Part shown: piece by piece, positions 45,349 through 55,474 of the stretch | Layout of the letters: every line of letters starts with the position of its first letter | Numbering within the stretch: position 1 is the stretch's first letter | Source of the DNA: Rhodopseudomonas palustris | Lineage (GTDB): Bacteria; Pseudomonadota; Alphaproteobacteria; Rhizobiales; Xanthobacteraceae | NCBI RefSeq assembly: GCF_003226555.1 | Contig: NZ_QKQS01000038.1 | Span: forward strand, 262,277 to 319,075 | Direction of reading: 5' to 3' | DNA length: 56,799 nucleotides | Made by a program: the position numbers and the translations under genes | Notes under the pieces: generated by a model | The model's database searches: none | What the model was told of the DNA's origin: nothing | Seen by the model: only the letters and a program-made list of their open reading frames with translations

Positions 45349-46431
45349 ATGAAGAGGGCGCTCGTCACCGGCGTGACCGGTCAAGACGGATCTTATCTGG
45401 CGGAACTTTTGCTGAGCAAAGGCTACGAGGTGCACGGCATCAAGCGCCGCACCTCGCTGTTCAACACCGACCGGATCGATCATCTTTATGTCGATCCGCA
45501 CGAAGGCAATCGCAAGTTCATCTTACACCATGGCGACCTGACCGATTCGTCGAGCCTGATCAGGATCATTCAGCAGGTGCAACCGGACGAGATCTACAAT
45601 CTCGCCGCGCAGTCGCATGTCGCCGTGTCGTTCGAAGAGCCGGAATACACGGCGAACTCCGACGGCCTCGGTGCGCTGCGGCTGCTCGAAGCGATCCGCA
45701 TCCTGGGGCTTGAGAAGAAGACCAAGTTCTACCAGGCCTCGACGTCGGAGCTGTACGGTCTGGTGCAGGAGATCCCGCAGCGTGAAACGACGCCGTTCTA
45801 TCCGCGCTCGCCTTACGCCGTCGCCAAGCTCTACGCCTACTGGATCACCGTCAACTATCGCGAAGCCTACGGCATCTACGCCTGCAACGGCATCCTGTTC
45901 AATCACGAGAGTCCGGTGCGCGGCGAGACTTTCGTCACGCGCAAGATTACCCGGGCGCTCGCACGCATCAAGCTCGGGCTGCAAGACTGCCTGTATCTCG
46001 GCAATCTCGACGCCAAGCGCGACTGGGGCCACGCCAAAGACTACGTCGAGATGCAGTGGCTGATGCTGCAGCAGGAGGAGCCCGACGATTTCGTGATCGC
46101 TACCGGCGTCCAGTACAGCGTCCGCGATTTCGTCAATGCGGCCGCTGCCGAGATCGATATAAAGATCGACTGGAGCGGCACGGGCGAGAACGAGCGCGGC
46201 CTCGACCAGAACGGCAAGTGCATCGTCTCGGTCGACCCGCGCTACTTCCGCCCCACCGAGGTGGAGACGCTGCTCGGCGATCCGGGCAAGGCTCACCAGA
46301 AGCTGGGATGGTCGCCCAAGATCAGCTTTGAAGAGCTCGTCACCGAAATGATGCGCGAAGACCTCAAGTCGGCGGAGCGCGACGAGGTGGTCAAGAAGCA
46401 CGGCTACAATACGTTCAGCTACCACGAGTAA
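45349..46431 (+). CDS. gmd: GDP-mannose 4,6-dehydratase
   Basis: Converts GDP-D-mannose to GDP-4-keto-6-deoxy-D-mannose. The 360-residue protein has [19 protein letters not shown], the [10 protein letters not shown] segment, [12 protein letters not shown] with catalytic Yxxx[13 protein letters not shown], and [14 protein letters not shown]. Length and motifs match GMD throughout. It starts 9 nt after the paralogue and is immediately followed by the fucose synthase gene (stop TAA, next ATG adjacent). Sugar donor for the surface glycan. Confidence 0.95.
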   Translation: MKRALVTGVTGQDGSYLAELLLSKGYEVHGIKRRTSLFNTDRIDHLYVDPHEGNRKFILHHGDLTDSSSLIRIIQQVQPDEIYNLAAQSHVAVSFEEPEYTANSDGLGALRLLEAIRILGLEKKTKFYQASTSELYGLVQEIPQRETTPFYPRSPYAVAKLYAYWITVNYREAYGIYACNGILFNHESPVRGETFVTRKITRALARIKLGLQDCLYLGNLDAKRDWGHAKDYVEMQWLMLQQEEPDDFVIATGVQYSVRDFVNAAAAEIDIKIDWSGTGENERGLDQNGKCIVSVDPRYFRPTEVETLLGDPGKAHQKLGWSPKISFEELVTEMMREDLKSAERDEVVKKHGYNTFSYHE

Positions 46432-47373
46432 ATGATGGACAAAGGCGCGAAGATCTTCGTTGCCGGGCATCGGGGGATGGTCGGCTCGGCCATTGTCCGG
46501 CGGCTCGCAGCGGCCGGCTATACGAACGTGGTGACGCGCTCGCGCCATGAACTCGACCTGACACAACAGGCCGAGGTCAGCCGGTTTCTGAACGCCGAGC
46601 AGCCTGACTACATCTTCATGGCGGCCGCCAAGGTCGGCGGCATCCATGCCAACAACGTCTATCGCGCCGACTTCATTTACCAGAACCTGATCATCGAGGC
46701 GAACATCGTCCAGGCCGCCTACGCCGCCGGCACCCAGCGCATGCTGTTCCTCGGCTCTAGCTGCATCTATCCGCGCGACTGCCCGCAGCCGATCCGGGAA
46801 GACCATCTGCTCACCGGACCGCTGGAGCCGACGAACGAGCCCTACGCGATCGCCAAGATCGCCGGCGTCAAGCTGTGCGAGAGCTACAACCGGCAATATG
46901 GGACCAAATACGTCTCGGCGATGCCGACCAACCTGTACGGCCCCAACGACAATTACGATCTCGCCACAAGCCACGTACTTCCGGCACTGATCCGCAAGGT
47001 GTATGAAGCAAAGCGCCGCGGCGACAAGACGTACGAGGTGTGGGGATCCGGCCGCCCGATGCGCGAGTTTCTCTACGTCGACGACATGGCGGATGCCTGC
47101 GTCTTCCTGATGGAGAACGAAGCGATCGACGCCGGGCTGTTCAATGTCGGAACCGGCGTCGACGTCACGATTCGCGAGCTGGCCGAGACCGTGATGCAGG
47201 TCGTCGGCTTCGACGGCGAGATCGTGTTCGACGCCAGCAAGCCGGACGGCACCCCGCGCAAGCTACTCAACGTCGACAGGCTGCGCAATCTCGGCTGGCA
47301 AGCCAGGACCTCTCTGCGCGACGGCATCGCCCTCGCCTATGCCGACTTCCTCGCCAAATATAGAGAGGTCTAA
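46432..47373 (+). CDS. fcl: GDP-L-fucose synthase
   Basis: Epimerises and reduces GDP-4-keto-6-deoxy-D-mannose to GDP-L-fucose with NADPH. The 313-residue protein has [35 protein letters not shown], the catalytic region [18 protein letters not shown] and [13 protein letters not shown]. The first ATG abuts the gmd stop; a second ATG follows directly. Its last 35 nt overlap the next glycosyltransferase gene. Together with gmd it defines a fucose branch. The symbol wcaG is used for the same function. Confidence 0.93.
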   Translation: MMDKGAKIFVAGHRGMVGSAIVRRLAAAGYTNVVTRSRHELDLTQQAEVSRFLNAEQPDYIFMAAAKVGGIHANNVYRADFIYQNLIIEANIVQAAYAAGTQRMLFLGSSCIYPRDCPQPIREDHLLTGPLEPTNEPYAIAKIAGVKLCESYNRQYGTKYVSAMPTNLYGPNDNYDLATSHVLPALIRKVYEAKRRGDKTYEVWGSGRPMREFLYVDDMADACVFLMENEAIDAGLFNVGTGVDVTIRELAETVMQVVGFDGEIVFDASKPDGTPRKLLNVDRLRNLGWQARTSLRDGIALAYADFLAKYREV

Positions 47374-48139
47374 GCTGAGCGCCCCCCTGGTCACTGTCGC
47401 AGTCCCTTCGTTCAACCAGGGACATTTCCTCGAGCAGGCGCTGGCGTCGCTGCTCGCCCAGGACGTGCCGCTCGAAGTGTTCGTCGTCGACGGCGGTTCG
47501 ACCGATAACTCGCTAGAGGTGATTTCCAGATTCGAGGATCGTCTCGCCGGCTGGCGCAGCAACAAGGACGACGGGCAGGCGGCCGCCATCAACGAAGGTA
47601 TCGCACGCGGGAGCGCCCCCTACGTCTGCTGGCTGAACAGCGACGACTGGTTGCTGCCCGGCGCGCTGGCGCGGCTGATGGCGGCGCTGGAGCGCAGCCC
47701 CGAGGCGCCGATGGCCTACGGCCGCTGCTGGAATCACGACGAAGCAACAGGTGCCCGCCGCCGCGTGTGGGTGGAACCGTTCCAAGAGAGCCGGTTGGCA
47801 CTCCGCTGCATCATCTCGCAGCCGGCGACGCTAATCCGCCGCCCTTGCTGGGACAAGGTCGGCGGCGTCGACCCCAAGCTGCACATGACGATGGATTACG
47901 ATCTGTGGTGGCGGCTCTACAAGGCGAACGGCCCGCCGCTATTCATCGAGGACTTCGTCGCGGTGAACCGCGTCCACGACGGCACCAAGACCCGCAACCA
48001 GCGCCGCCTCCACTACAAAGAAGCGATCGCACTCGTCCGCAAACATCACGGCCACGTGCCGCTGAAATGGTGGATCGCCCAACCCTATGCGGTGTGGTTC
48101 AAGGGAGGGGTGAAGTGGCTTTTGGGCCAACTTGGCTGA
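47339..48139 (+). CDS. GT2 glycosyltransferase
   Basis: 266 residues. [20 protein letters not shown] and the metal-binding [11 protein letters not shown] near residue 105 are classic GT2 features, as is [11 protein letters not shown]. The start ATG at 47339 lies within fcl. A CTG at about 47375, just after the fcl stop, would drop the first 12 residues and cannot be excluded. It is the last gene of the conserved operon; the sequence turns AT-richer from about 48170 on. Confidence 0.87.
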   Translation: MPTSSPNIERSKLSAPLVTVAVPSFNQGHFLEQALASLLAQDVPLEVFVVDGGSTDNSLEVISRFEDRLAGWRSNKDDGQAAAINEGIARGSAPYVCWLNSDDWLLPGALARLMAALERSPEAPMAYGRCWNHDEATGARRRVWVEPFQESRLALRCIISQPATLIRRPCWDKVGGVDPKLHMTMDYDLWWRLYKANGPPLFIEDFVAVNRVHDGTKTRNQRRLHYKEAIALVRKHHGHVPLKWWIAQPYAVWFKGGVKWLLGQLG

Positions 48140-48341
48140 AATGCCGACCGCCTGTATGCACTAATTGAAACTCATTCCCGTCGCTGGAAAAGAGAAGGCC
48201 TCAGATTCGACGTCAGGTCCGCAACAGTACTCGATCCTCAAGCATTCACTTTACAATCCACTGAAATCTCGGTTGGGTTTTGCTGAAATCCACAGTTCTG
48301 CGGCATTGACCACTAAATATGTCGCCCGTAGAACGAAAGCC

Positions 48342-49694
48342 ATGAGCACCCACAAGCGTCTGCCCTGGATCGTCTTAATCATAGCCGCTACGCTGATTAT
48401 GTACGCTGGCGCATCTTCATCACTTTACCTCACGATGGACGACCCTTGGGTGTACAGCCTCGGCTTGGGCCCCGCCTGGCTATCCTCTCACGGAAGATTT
48501 CTAACTTATTTGGCCTATAAATGGCTAATCTACGAAAATCTTCCTAGCACGTACTGGGCTCTGCGCGGGACCATCGTCCTTGGCTATTGCGCATTGGCGG
48601 TAATTCTTTGGCAATCGTTTGCCAAATCCCTCTCGGGGAAAGGAGCAGCCCCAGCTTTGGCGGTCCTACTAACCCTCGCGTCCGTCCCGTGGGCGGTTTC
48701 AGTGACGTGGCTGACGCTTGCTATACATATACCTGCTCACCTTCTTGCGATTGGAGCATGGCTAGTTATCGCATATTCACTAAACAAGGAGAGGTTTTGT
48801 ATCGCGCTGTTGATGCTGGTAGTTTCCCTCTCAATTTATCAGGTCTCAGCGTTTCTTATTCTGGTGCCCTTAGCATTCTCGATCTTGACTGCCACTAATG
48901 AGAATTGGCACACGAGACGCTATGCCGCAATCGGCGCGATCGCAGCCTTGATTTTGGCTATCCTAATCTATTTGGTCATCTTTTTTCTGTACCTATCTCT
49001 CGACGGGATTGAAGCAACAGGCCGCACTCAGTCCTTAGTCAATACCCGTACATTCGCAGATCTGGCTGCTCGGTTCGCCTCGTCGCAGATGCAACTTGCC
49101 ACATATTATTGGTCGGGGTCTTCTGAGAACATCCTCTATACGACACTATGGGCGCTTATAGCTATACAGGTAGTCGCCTTGGGAGCCGTCTGCCTTCGGT
49201 TAGCTGAATGCAGGCAGCGGATCGAAGCCTTGATGATTTATGCAGCAATTACGCTCCTGATCATGGTGCCTATCCTCGCACAGGGCGCAATCGACTTAAG
49301 GTCAAAAATTTGCCTTACCGCACTCTTGAGCATCGGCCCCGCCGCCTTGATCGCGCACCTTGATAAAAAAGCATCTATAGCTTTAGTTGGCGGCCTCGCC
49401 GTCATACTCTCCCTCATAGGTCGAGATAATGCGATCGGACTAACTCACCTGAATCGTGAGGAGCTGAAATTTGTGCAAGAGTCTCTCCTTGGGGAAGGAG
49501 AAACAAAACCAGCTCTCGTGACGGTTATAGCGCCAGCTGCATACCCCCATCAGGCAGCTTTTTTTGACCGAGGCCCCACGATCGGACATGAGCCGAGCAC
49601 CAAGATTACCTCCCAGTACGCCACTTATAACGGCGGTGCTCAAAGCATCGTAAAATTTGCCTGGCACTATTTGGGTCTCCCCGGAGACCCGTAA
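48342..49694 (+). CDS. Multi-membrane glucosyltransferase-like protein (GtrII-like)
   Basis: About 450 residues with roughly ten membrane segments. The first outside loop reads LYLTMDDPWVYSLGLG, then SSHGRFLTYLAYKW; the DD and GRFL elements are like those of GtrII-type periplasmic transferases that decorate O-antigen. I chose the ATG at 48342; the frame is open upstream to 48165 without family character. Base and codon use here are AT-richer than in the preceding operon. The gtrA/gtrB-type genes at 52261-53668 would supply its lipid-linked sugar. A precise sugar cannot be named. Confidence 0.62.
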   Translation: MSTHKRLPWIVLIIAATLIMYAGASSSLYLTMDDPWVYSLGLGPAWLSSHGRFLTYLAYKWLIYENLPSTYWALRGTIVLGYCALAVILWQSFAKSLSGKGAAPALAVLLTLASVPWAVSVTWLTLAIHIPAHLLAIGAWLVIAYSLNKERFCIALLMLVVSLSIYQVSAFLILVPLAFSILTATNENWHTRRYAAIGAIAALILAILIYLVIFFLYLSLDGIEATGRTQSLVNTRTFADLAARFASSQMQLATYYWSGSSENILYTTLWALIAIQVVALGAVCLRLAECRQRIEALMIYAAITLLIMVPILAQGAIDLRSKICLTALLSIGPAALIAHLDKKASIALVGGLAVILSLIGRDNAIGLTHLNREELKFVQESLLGEGETKPALVTVIAPAAYPHQAAFFDRGPTIGHEPSTKITSQYATYNGGAQSIVKFAWHYLGLPGDP

Positions 49695-49944
49695 ATCCGT
49701 ACGGTGGCTCCTGACCAGCCGGTGCCCGATGAAGAAAATGGCCTCGTCATAAACTTTAGGATTTTCGAGGATCGAGTTCGGGCACGATCTCTTCGCCGCT
49801 AAAGGGGCACCTGCTACGCTGGCGGAATATCAGCACGCCGTCGCGTTGGGTCACGCAGCACGATCAAAGCCAATACGGACCAACGACGGCTTAAGGCGCA
49901 CGCTCCTCGAGCTCACACCGTTGCCAAAATAGTAGATTGGATCA

Positions 49945-51522
49945 ATGAGCAGAATCCCAAGGCCCTACTGTGCGCTCCTGGCTATCATCGCAGCCATTTT
50001 CACAGCTCTCAACGTTTCGCTCGCGACTGTCGTCGGAGCGTTAGCAGCGCCTCCGGTGTACGACGACAACGGCTATTTACTAGACGCATTCAAACGCATC
50101 GCATTCAATCATGTCTGGTCGCTTCGCACTCTGATCGCGGATTTCATAAACAATCCTCCCCATGCACCGGTAGAGACCTTGACGGCTATGATCGGCTTTT
50201 GGCTTTTCGGACCCCACAATGCCGGACCTTACATAGCAAACTATTGGGGACTGCTCGCCTACGCCGCCATGATGTTTACGGTTGCCTCCGCTTGGATCGA
50301 GGCGCGGCCTGCCTTGCTAATCGCGGTCGCCGCAATGTTCGTGCCGGCGGCGGGCGCTATCATAACCGAGCTACGGCCCGACATGATTGCCGGACTCTTC
50401 TTTGCTTTCGCCGGGTACTTGCTTTTAGTTTCCGAAATGAAGCCGCAAAGCATTAAGTTTGCACTTGTCATCGGCCTCGTCTGTGCGTTTGCCGTCACAA
50501 TCAAATTGTCCGCCGCCGTACTGACAATTCCCATGATTGGATTGGCGGCAATTGCAAGATTCTTTCTTGCAGGGAAAAGCTGGAAGAAAGAAACCACTAA
50601 TCTACTAGTAATGCTAATTTCCGCAGCCACGGTTGTAGTTCCTGTTTCGATCGTATGGGGGCCCCAGACCTATGCTTATATTTATCAAACACTGGTGACA
50701 AACAAGGACATCTGGCACACACCGGGCGGATGGCTGTTCCACATCGGGTACAATTTGACCGGAACTGGCGGATACGCGGCTTTAGGCTATTCTCTTTTTA
50801 TAGGAATGGCATTGATTGTGTCTGATTTGATTTACTCTCTGGTCAAACGAGACCTTCCGAAGCGAGTAGTCTCATATTATTTATGGACAACATTGATATT
50901 CGTCGGTCTTATTTTTACGGCCGATAAAAGCGTTTACCAGAGCAGTTTTTTCTTTTTTCCGTTCATCGTAAGCTCGGTGTTAGCTTGCGCCAGGCTTATC
51001 GGGAGGTTCCCGAAATACTCAATGTACGCTTCTGTCATCGTTGTGGGGACAGTCAGTTTTTCGGTCAGCCCCGCGCACACATACCAGCAAGGAATTTGGC
51101 GTAACCAGACGGCGCCGATGCTCCAGCAAATCGTGTCCATCGTCAAAACGAATGCACTGGGACGCGATAATTGCCTCGGGACCAAGTATGTTTATGCAAC
51201 CATAGGAGCGTATCCTGTCACCGCCGAGGCTGTCGCACTTAGCGTGGCACAAAAATACAACATGGATCTCTCTTTGCAGCACCTCTTTATGGCTCGCAGT
51301 TTGGACTCGATCACAGCCAGCCTGAAGCACGCGAACTTCGTCCTGCTGCCAAACGGGGCTGGCACGACTGAATCTCGTAATCAGCACCTTCCAGGAATCG
51401 AATTCTACGACCAAGTCAAGGTTTGGCTCAGAGGCGATCCTGCGTGGACAGAACACCAGATTGAAGCAGCGGACCCTCCAACGCTTTTTGTTCGCACATC
51501 TTGCTCGACCGCCGCACAGTAA
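49945..51522 (+). CDS. Multi-membrane glycosyltransferase-like protein (GT39/GT-C type)
   Basis: 525 residues with about ten membrane segments. The first loop carries PVYDDNGYLLDAFK, the acidic pair expected of GT-C transferases, followed by FINNPPHAPVETLT. The C-terminal 100 residues form a soluble part (NALGRDNCLGTKYVY). It lies 250 nt after the preceding gene. The gap 49695-49944 holds no gene I recognise. AT-rich codon use matches the island. The sugar and acceptor are unknown. Confidence 0.65.
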   Translation: MSRIPRPYCALLAIIAAIFTALNVSLATVVGALAAPPVYDDNGYLLDAFKRIAFNHVWSLRTLIADFINNPPHAPVETLTAMIGFWLFGPHNAGPYIANYWGLLAYAAMMFTVASAWIEARPALLIAVAAMFVPAAGAIITELRPDMIAGLFFAFAGYLLLVSEMKPQSIKFALVIGLVCAFAVTIKLSAAVLTIPMIGLAAIARFFLAGKSWKKETTNLLVMLISAATVVVPVSIVWGPQTYAYIYQTLVTNKDIWHTPGGWLFHIGYNLTGTGGYAALGYSLFIGMALIVSDLIYSLVKRDLPKRVVSYYLWTTLIFVGLIFTADKSVYQSSFFFFPFIVSSVLACARLIGRFPKYSMYASVIVVGTVSFSVSPAHTYQQGIWRNQTAPMLQQIVSIVKTNALGRDNCLGTKYVYATIGAYPVTAEAVALSVAQKYNMDLSLQHLFMARSLDSITASLKHANFVLLPNGAGTTESRNQHLPGIEFYDQVKVWLRGDPAWTEHQIEAADPPTLFVRTSCSTAAQ

Positions 51523-52260
51523 GGTGCCGTGGTGGCCCATTCGTAATAGGAAAATCTCGGCACACGCGATCAGGAGGAATTTATTGGCGAGAGCTTTAAT
51601 AGGACAGTATTGCGCTTGAGCAGGGCCAAGCCGACAAATGCGCCGCGACGGAGCTATCACAGCTTACAGGATCGCTCACATCTGAGCAGGTGCGCGTCTA
51701 AAGGGAGAGACCTCCACCAAGAACAACATGGCCCACTGCGCGGCCGGAGACAAAAAGCAATCGGCTTCGCGCGTGCCAGCAACGAACGCTGACCTTCCTT
51801 GGACGCACTTCGCTGCAGCCGGCTGACTGGCTCTGTTCCTGTTCGGCAGGCCGGCCACCGACCGGGCGCCTATGTTGAGGAGAAACACATCGGAGCGCTC
51901 AAGCCAGGAGACATGATCGTGAAGGAGAACCTTGGCAGCCAAAGTCGCCAACCATCATCCGGAAAGTCACTAGGCCTTAGTATCCACCGCCGCACCCACA
52001 TCTCACTCTGACTCAGCTGCTCTGTCCAACACCCGCCACCTAATGCGAGCAGCAGGGAAACTCACGATCGAAGCCGCCTGCGCCCATGTCGTAAGAAAGG
52101 CTTGTATTCGATGATACGCAGCAATTATTTCGTCGATACGGGATATCGTTTCCATCGGAACATGAATCGCTCATCGACATCGGTCGATCGTAACAGTCGC
52201 GTCTCGTGCCACAAAGTTCTGGGCCTTCCTCCGCAATGATTCTAGAGCAACCACCATTTC
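51523..52260. other. 738-nt gene-poor stretch holding a decayed IS630 transposase
   Basis: No intact gene. From about 51640 to 52155 the translated fragments match, in order, the catalytic half of an IS630-type transposase in shifting frames (see separate entry). The flanks 51523-51640 and 52155-52260 show nothing recognisable. Confidence 0.6.
51640..52155 (+). pseudogene. IS630-family transposase remnant
   Basis: Ordered fragments in different frames resemble IS630 transposase: ETSTKNNMA near 51710 (family: DETWTKTNMA), HGPLRG (51730), ALRCSRLT (51800), AYVEEKH and ALKPGDMIVKENLGS (51870-51940, family: LKPGDxVxxDNLGSH), LMRAAGKLTIEA (about 52040) and NYFVDTGY (52120-52145, family: NYFxxAGY). 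Stops and frameshifts break it. The second catalytic Asp of the DNLGSH motif is changed to Glu (ENLGS) and the SPDLNPIE segment is not found. N-terminal half missing. Confidence 0.65.
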
Positions 52261-53277
52261 TCAAGATTCTACTCGCGTCAGCGGCTTGTCCGCCAAGTCT
52301 AGCCTTCCCCCAGCGTAGACTTCTGCACCGCCAAGCGCCGCCTCTATGTGGAACCGCGGTCGCCGCTTCGTTTCAATGTAGATCTTACCAATATACTCGC
52401 CAATGATCCCCAGACACAGCATCTGTACCCCGCAGATCATGTAAATCGGGATCACCGTCGATGCCCAGCCCGATACCGTACTGCCTAAGGTAAGAGCCGA
52501 GAGCAGAGCCCAGATTCCCAGTAAGAACGAGACGATCGATACCGCCAGGCCTAGCCAGGTAATCGCCCGAAGAGGCTGTATCGAAAACGACGTAACCCCC
52601 TGAACAGCCAACGACAACATCTTGCGAAGGGGGTATTTGGACGTTCCGGCAAACCGCTCGGAACGCTCGTAAGTCACTATGGCGGTAGCAAAGCCTAGTT
52701 GAATGATTAGAGCCCGCAAGAACAGATTGGTCTCGTTATAATCACGTAGCGCTTCAATTGCGCGCCGGCTCATCAGCCGAAAATCGGCGTGGTTACTGAC
52801 GATCTCGACGCCAAGCTTTCCGATCAGAGAATAATATCCCTGCGCCGTCATGCGTTTGAAAAACGTATCTGAGCTGCGATCGCTTCGGACACCGAACACG
52901 ATGTCGGCTCCCCCCGCTGCGGCTTGCAGCATGCGTTCGATGGCAGTGAGGTCGTCCTGAAGATCAGCGTCGATTGACAGTACCATGTCACCAGGTACCG
53001 ATAAGAGGCCTGCAAGCAACGCATTTTGGTGCCCTCGGTTGCGGGATAGCTTGATGCCACCAAACCGCGGATTGCCGCGATGGAGGCCACCGATCAAAGA
53101 CCAAGTCAGATCCCGCGAACCATCATCGACGAAATAGACTCGGCTTTGCGGATCGACCATGCCTTCGTCGATCAACCGATGGAACAGCTCATCCAATCGT
53201 CGAGCCGTTTCGGGAAGAACCTCCTCTTCGTTGAAGCACGGTACGACAACGCTGAGTATTGGCGGATGGGCACTCAT
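52261..53277 (-). CDS. Bactoprenol-phosphate glycosyltransferase (GtrB-like)
   Basis: 338 residues. GT2 domain: LSVVVPCFNEEEVLPE near residue 8, FVDDGSRD near 48, and the metal site DADLQDD near 100. Two C-terminal membrane segments (AITWLGLAVSIVSFLLGI and VIPIYMICGVQMLCLGIIG) follow. Such proteins load a sugar onto undecaprenyl phosphate for use in the periplasm. AGGAG upstream supports ATG 53277; an upstream in-frame stretch lies inside gtrA-like coding sequence. It lies 10 nt after the GtrA-like gene. Confidence 0.86.
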   Translation of the reverse strand: MSAHPPILSVVVPCFNEEEVLPETARRLDELFHRLIDEGMVDPQSRVYFVDDGSRDLTWSLIGGLHRGNPRFGGIKLSRNRGHQNALLAGLLSVPGDMVLSIDADLQDDLTAIERMLQAAAGGADIVFGVRSDRSSDTFFKRMTAQGYYSLIGKLGVEIVSNHADFRLMSRRAIEALRDYNETNLFLRALIIQLGFATAIVTYERSERFAGTSKYPLRKMLSLAVQGVTSFSIQPLRAITWLGLAVSIVSFLLGIWALLSALTLGSTVSGWASTVIPIYMICGVQMLCLGIIGEYIGKIYIETKRRPRFHIEAALGGAEVYAGGRLDLADKPLTRVES

Positions 53278-53287
53278 GACCCCACTC

Positions 53288-53668
53288 CTAGACGCCACGG
53301 GCGGGAGTTGCGAAAGCAAAGTATCGCCCGCCGAGAAACGAAATCGTTGTATAGGTAAATATACCTGCAGCCTGCACCAGATACGGATCCATTCCAAAGC
53401 CTTGGCGCATTCCAACGATTACCCCGAGATTGAACAAATACGCCGTCCCGACGACGAGCAACCATCGGATGAAGCTGCTTAACCACGCCCCCGAATGCTG
53501 GAACGTCCAAGTGCGGTTGAGAAGGAAAGCAACCCCAATACCCACCGCGTAGCCGGCAATATTGGCATAGACGTAATTCAGGCGGAGGGCGTACATAGCA
53601 ACATAAATCACACTGATACCGATAGCTGTATTAAAAATCCCCGCCAGCCCATACCTAAGAAGCTGCAT
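53288..53668 (-). CDS. GtrA-family membrane protein
   Basis: 126 residues with four membrane segments and the family opening MQLLRYGLAGIFNTAIGISV. FLLNRTWTFQHSGAW is the loop typical of GtrA. GtrA proteins are thought to flip a prenyl-linked sugar across the inner membrane. It follows the methyltransferase gene at 53672 after 3 nt on the minus strand. Confidence 0.87.
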   Translation of the reverse strand: MQLLRYGLAGIFNTAIGISVIYVAMYALRLNYVYANIAGYAVGIGVAFLLNRTWTFQHSGAWLSSFIRWLLVVGTAYLFNLGVIVGMRQGFGMDPYLVQAAGIFTYTTISFLGGRYFAFATPARGV

Positions 53669-53671
53669 ACT

Positions 53672-54367
53672 TCAATCCTTTCGCGCTACCGCTACATATT
53701 GAGCGCCGAACGGCAACCATCCCAGCCGCTCTTCAAGCGGTCGGAGCGCCGCCAGTGACCGGGGAAAGAACACGTTGTAATGCACGGCACCTTCATTCCA
53801 ACCTGCGCTTCGCAGCCGCTTCATAAGCGTCCGAGCAAAGAGCAATCTTGCGTTCTCGTCGAAAGGACAGGTCCTGACTGCTCGTACTGTGAGGGGGTTA
53901 AGTGGATTGTGCTCAAAGATAGCGATCATCCCACCTGGCCGCGTGATCCGACGCAGCTCCATTAGCCAATGCCGGTGCTCGTCGTGCGGAATATGGTGAA
54001 AGACGCAGGCCGAGAACACGATGTCGTACAATTCTCCAAGCGGAGGAATACGGTCTTCCTCGATCAGCAGTAGGTTGTCAGCGTCTGGGAACCGTTCCCT
54101 GCAGATCTCCAAACTCCGCGCGGAAACATCGGCGGAGGCGATCTGTGCACCTGGAAAATACTTCCTGAAAAATGGGATTGAATTACCGATCCCCGCGCCA
54201 AAGTCGAAGATCCGCGATGGCGACAACTTCGCTCGGTCGGCAATCTGCTTCAGCGCATTGATTTTATACTCGGCAAAATACTCAGGCCCCTCGCCGGTAA
54301 TCGAGATGTTCCGTACGTGCTGCTCGTAGTAGTTGTCGGCGAAAAGGTCGAATTCAGTTTGGTCCAT
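53672..54367 (-). CDS. Class I SAM-dependent methyltransferase
   Basis: 231 residues. The SAM site is IFDFGAGIGNSIPFF near residue 53, then IASADVSARSLEICRERFP and a post-motif FSACVFHHIPHDEHRHWL. The motif I aspartate-glycine context is normal. The first gene of a minus-strand trio with gtrA-like and gtrB-like genes, so it may methylate the transferred sugar. The substrate is unknown. Confidence 0.82.
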   Translation of the reverse strand: MDQTEFDLFADNYYEQHVRNISITGEGPEYFAEYKINALKQIADRAKLSPSRIFDFGAGIGNSIPFFRKYFPGAQIASADVSARSLEICRERFPDADNLLLIEEDRIPPLGELYDIVFSACVFHHIPHDEHRHWLMELRRITRPGGMIAIFEHNPLNPLTVRAVRTCPFDENARLLFARTLMKRLRSAGWNEGAVHYNVFFPRSLAALRPLEERLGWLPFGAQYVAVARKD

Positions 54368-54518
54368 GTGGGGAAGCCCTAACTGCAGCCCAGGAGTGTC
54401 TATGCGAAGGTTCTAAAGACGCTGCAGCATCGTGGCAAGCGCCGAAGCTTTACTCCAGCTACCCGCTGACCTCGACCGAAACCTTCGCGACTGCAGTTCT
54501 CTCGAAGCGCTTCTTTAG

Positions 54519-55265
54519 ATGGTGATGAGCCTATGGAACCGCACGTTCGGATTGACTCCGAGAGAAACTCGACTTGCGCAGACGCCCGATGAGACGACGC
54601 TTTGCCGGTTTCGCAATGCCTTGCAGCAGGCAAGCCTTGGGGACGCTCTGTTTAAGGAAGTTCTCCGGCAGCTCGAGGCGGCAGGATATGTCCTGAAGAC
54701 GGAGACGTTGATCGACGCCACCCTGGTTCAGAGTTCGGGGCGAACGCCGGCGTCGGGATCGACACCACGCGGGATCGAGAGCCGCTCGTCACACGATCCG
54801 GAAGCCAACTGGACAAGGCAGGGCCCAAAGCGCCAACTGTTCTTCGGCTACAAGGCTCACATCGCGATCGATCAGGGATCGGGCCTGATCCGGGCTCGCA
54901 AACTGACCGGGGCGAAGACGTATGAGAGCGAAGTCGCCGACGAGCTCGTCCTCGGCGACGAGAAGGCTGTCTATGCCGACAAGGCCTACGAGAAACGGGC
55001 TCGGCGCCAAGCTCTCAAAGCCCGCGGTATCAAGGATCGCATCCAACATCGTCGCAACAAGCACCAGAAGGCACTGCCGCGATGGCAGGCCGTACGCAAC
55101 AAGCTGATCGGGTGCGTGCGGCAGGCGATCGAACGCACATTCGCTCAGCTCAAAGGCCGCTACGGCTTCACCCGCATGCGCTACGCAGGCATCACCGCCA
55201 ACACATTCCACCTCGATCTGATCTCGATCGCCTACAACCTGCGCACCGCAGCCGCCATCCGCTGA
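54519..55265 (+). pseudogene. IS5-family transposase, N-terminally truncated
   Basis: 248 residues of the catalytic portion. TPDETTLCRFRNAL, DDE residues Asp66 (LIDATLVQ), Asp154 (YADKAYE) and Glu205 (IERTFAQLKGRYG), and the ending DLISIAYNLRTA are all present. Relatives usually have about 90-110 more residues at the N-terminus, and a TAG stop lies directly before the ATG, so the gene is broken at its 5' end. Terminal inverted repeats could not be identified with confidence. The element lies at the right edge of the AT-richer island. Confidence 0.78.
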
Positions 55266-55417
55266 TCAGGCAGCCGCCAGGGCCGCTCAGCCGTCCTCGT
55301 CGCTCGCATCGCATCCCGAGATCGCCTCCTCACCAACCAAAAATAACAAACTCGGCCAGTTTCGCAGAGGTCTCGCAAAGGGCAGCGTGGGGTGTCAGAG
55401 GACCGTCGGCGCATGAC

Positions 55418-55446
55418 TTGACGAAGGCCCAGGGGCCGTCAATAAG
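55418..55446 (+). promoter_or_regulatory. Candidate promoter for manC
   Basis: TTGACG (55418-55423), a 17-nt spacer, and AATAAG (55441-55446), four of six at the -10. It lies between the transposase and the manC start at 55475. A ribosome site AAGGGG is at 55459-55464. The pair would give this gene its own promoter beside the insertion sequence. Confidence 0.4.
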
Positions 55447-55474
55447 TGGCGCAGAACAAGGGGAATTGGAACAA

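Noticed and set aside
44323..46431. Recent duplication or assembly error in the GMD tandem
   Set aside because: The two proteins diverge throughout and differ in length, so they are old paralogues.
49695..49944. Transposase remnant between the two membrane transferase genes
   Set aside because: A short open piece (about 49800-49930) recalls no family clearly, so no call was made.
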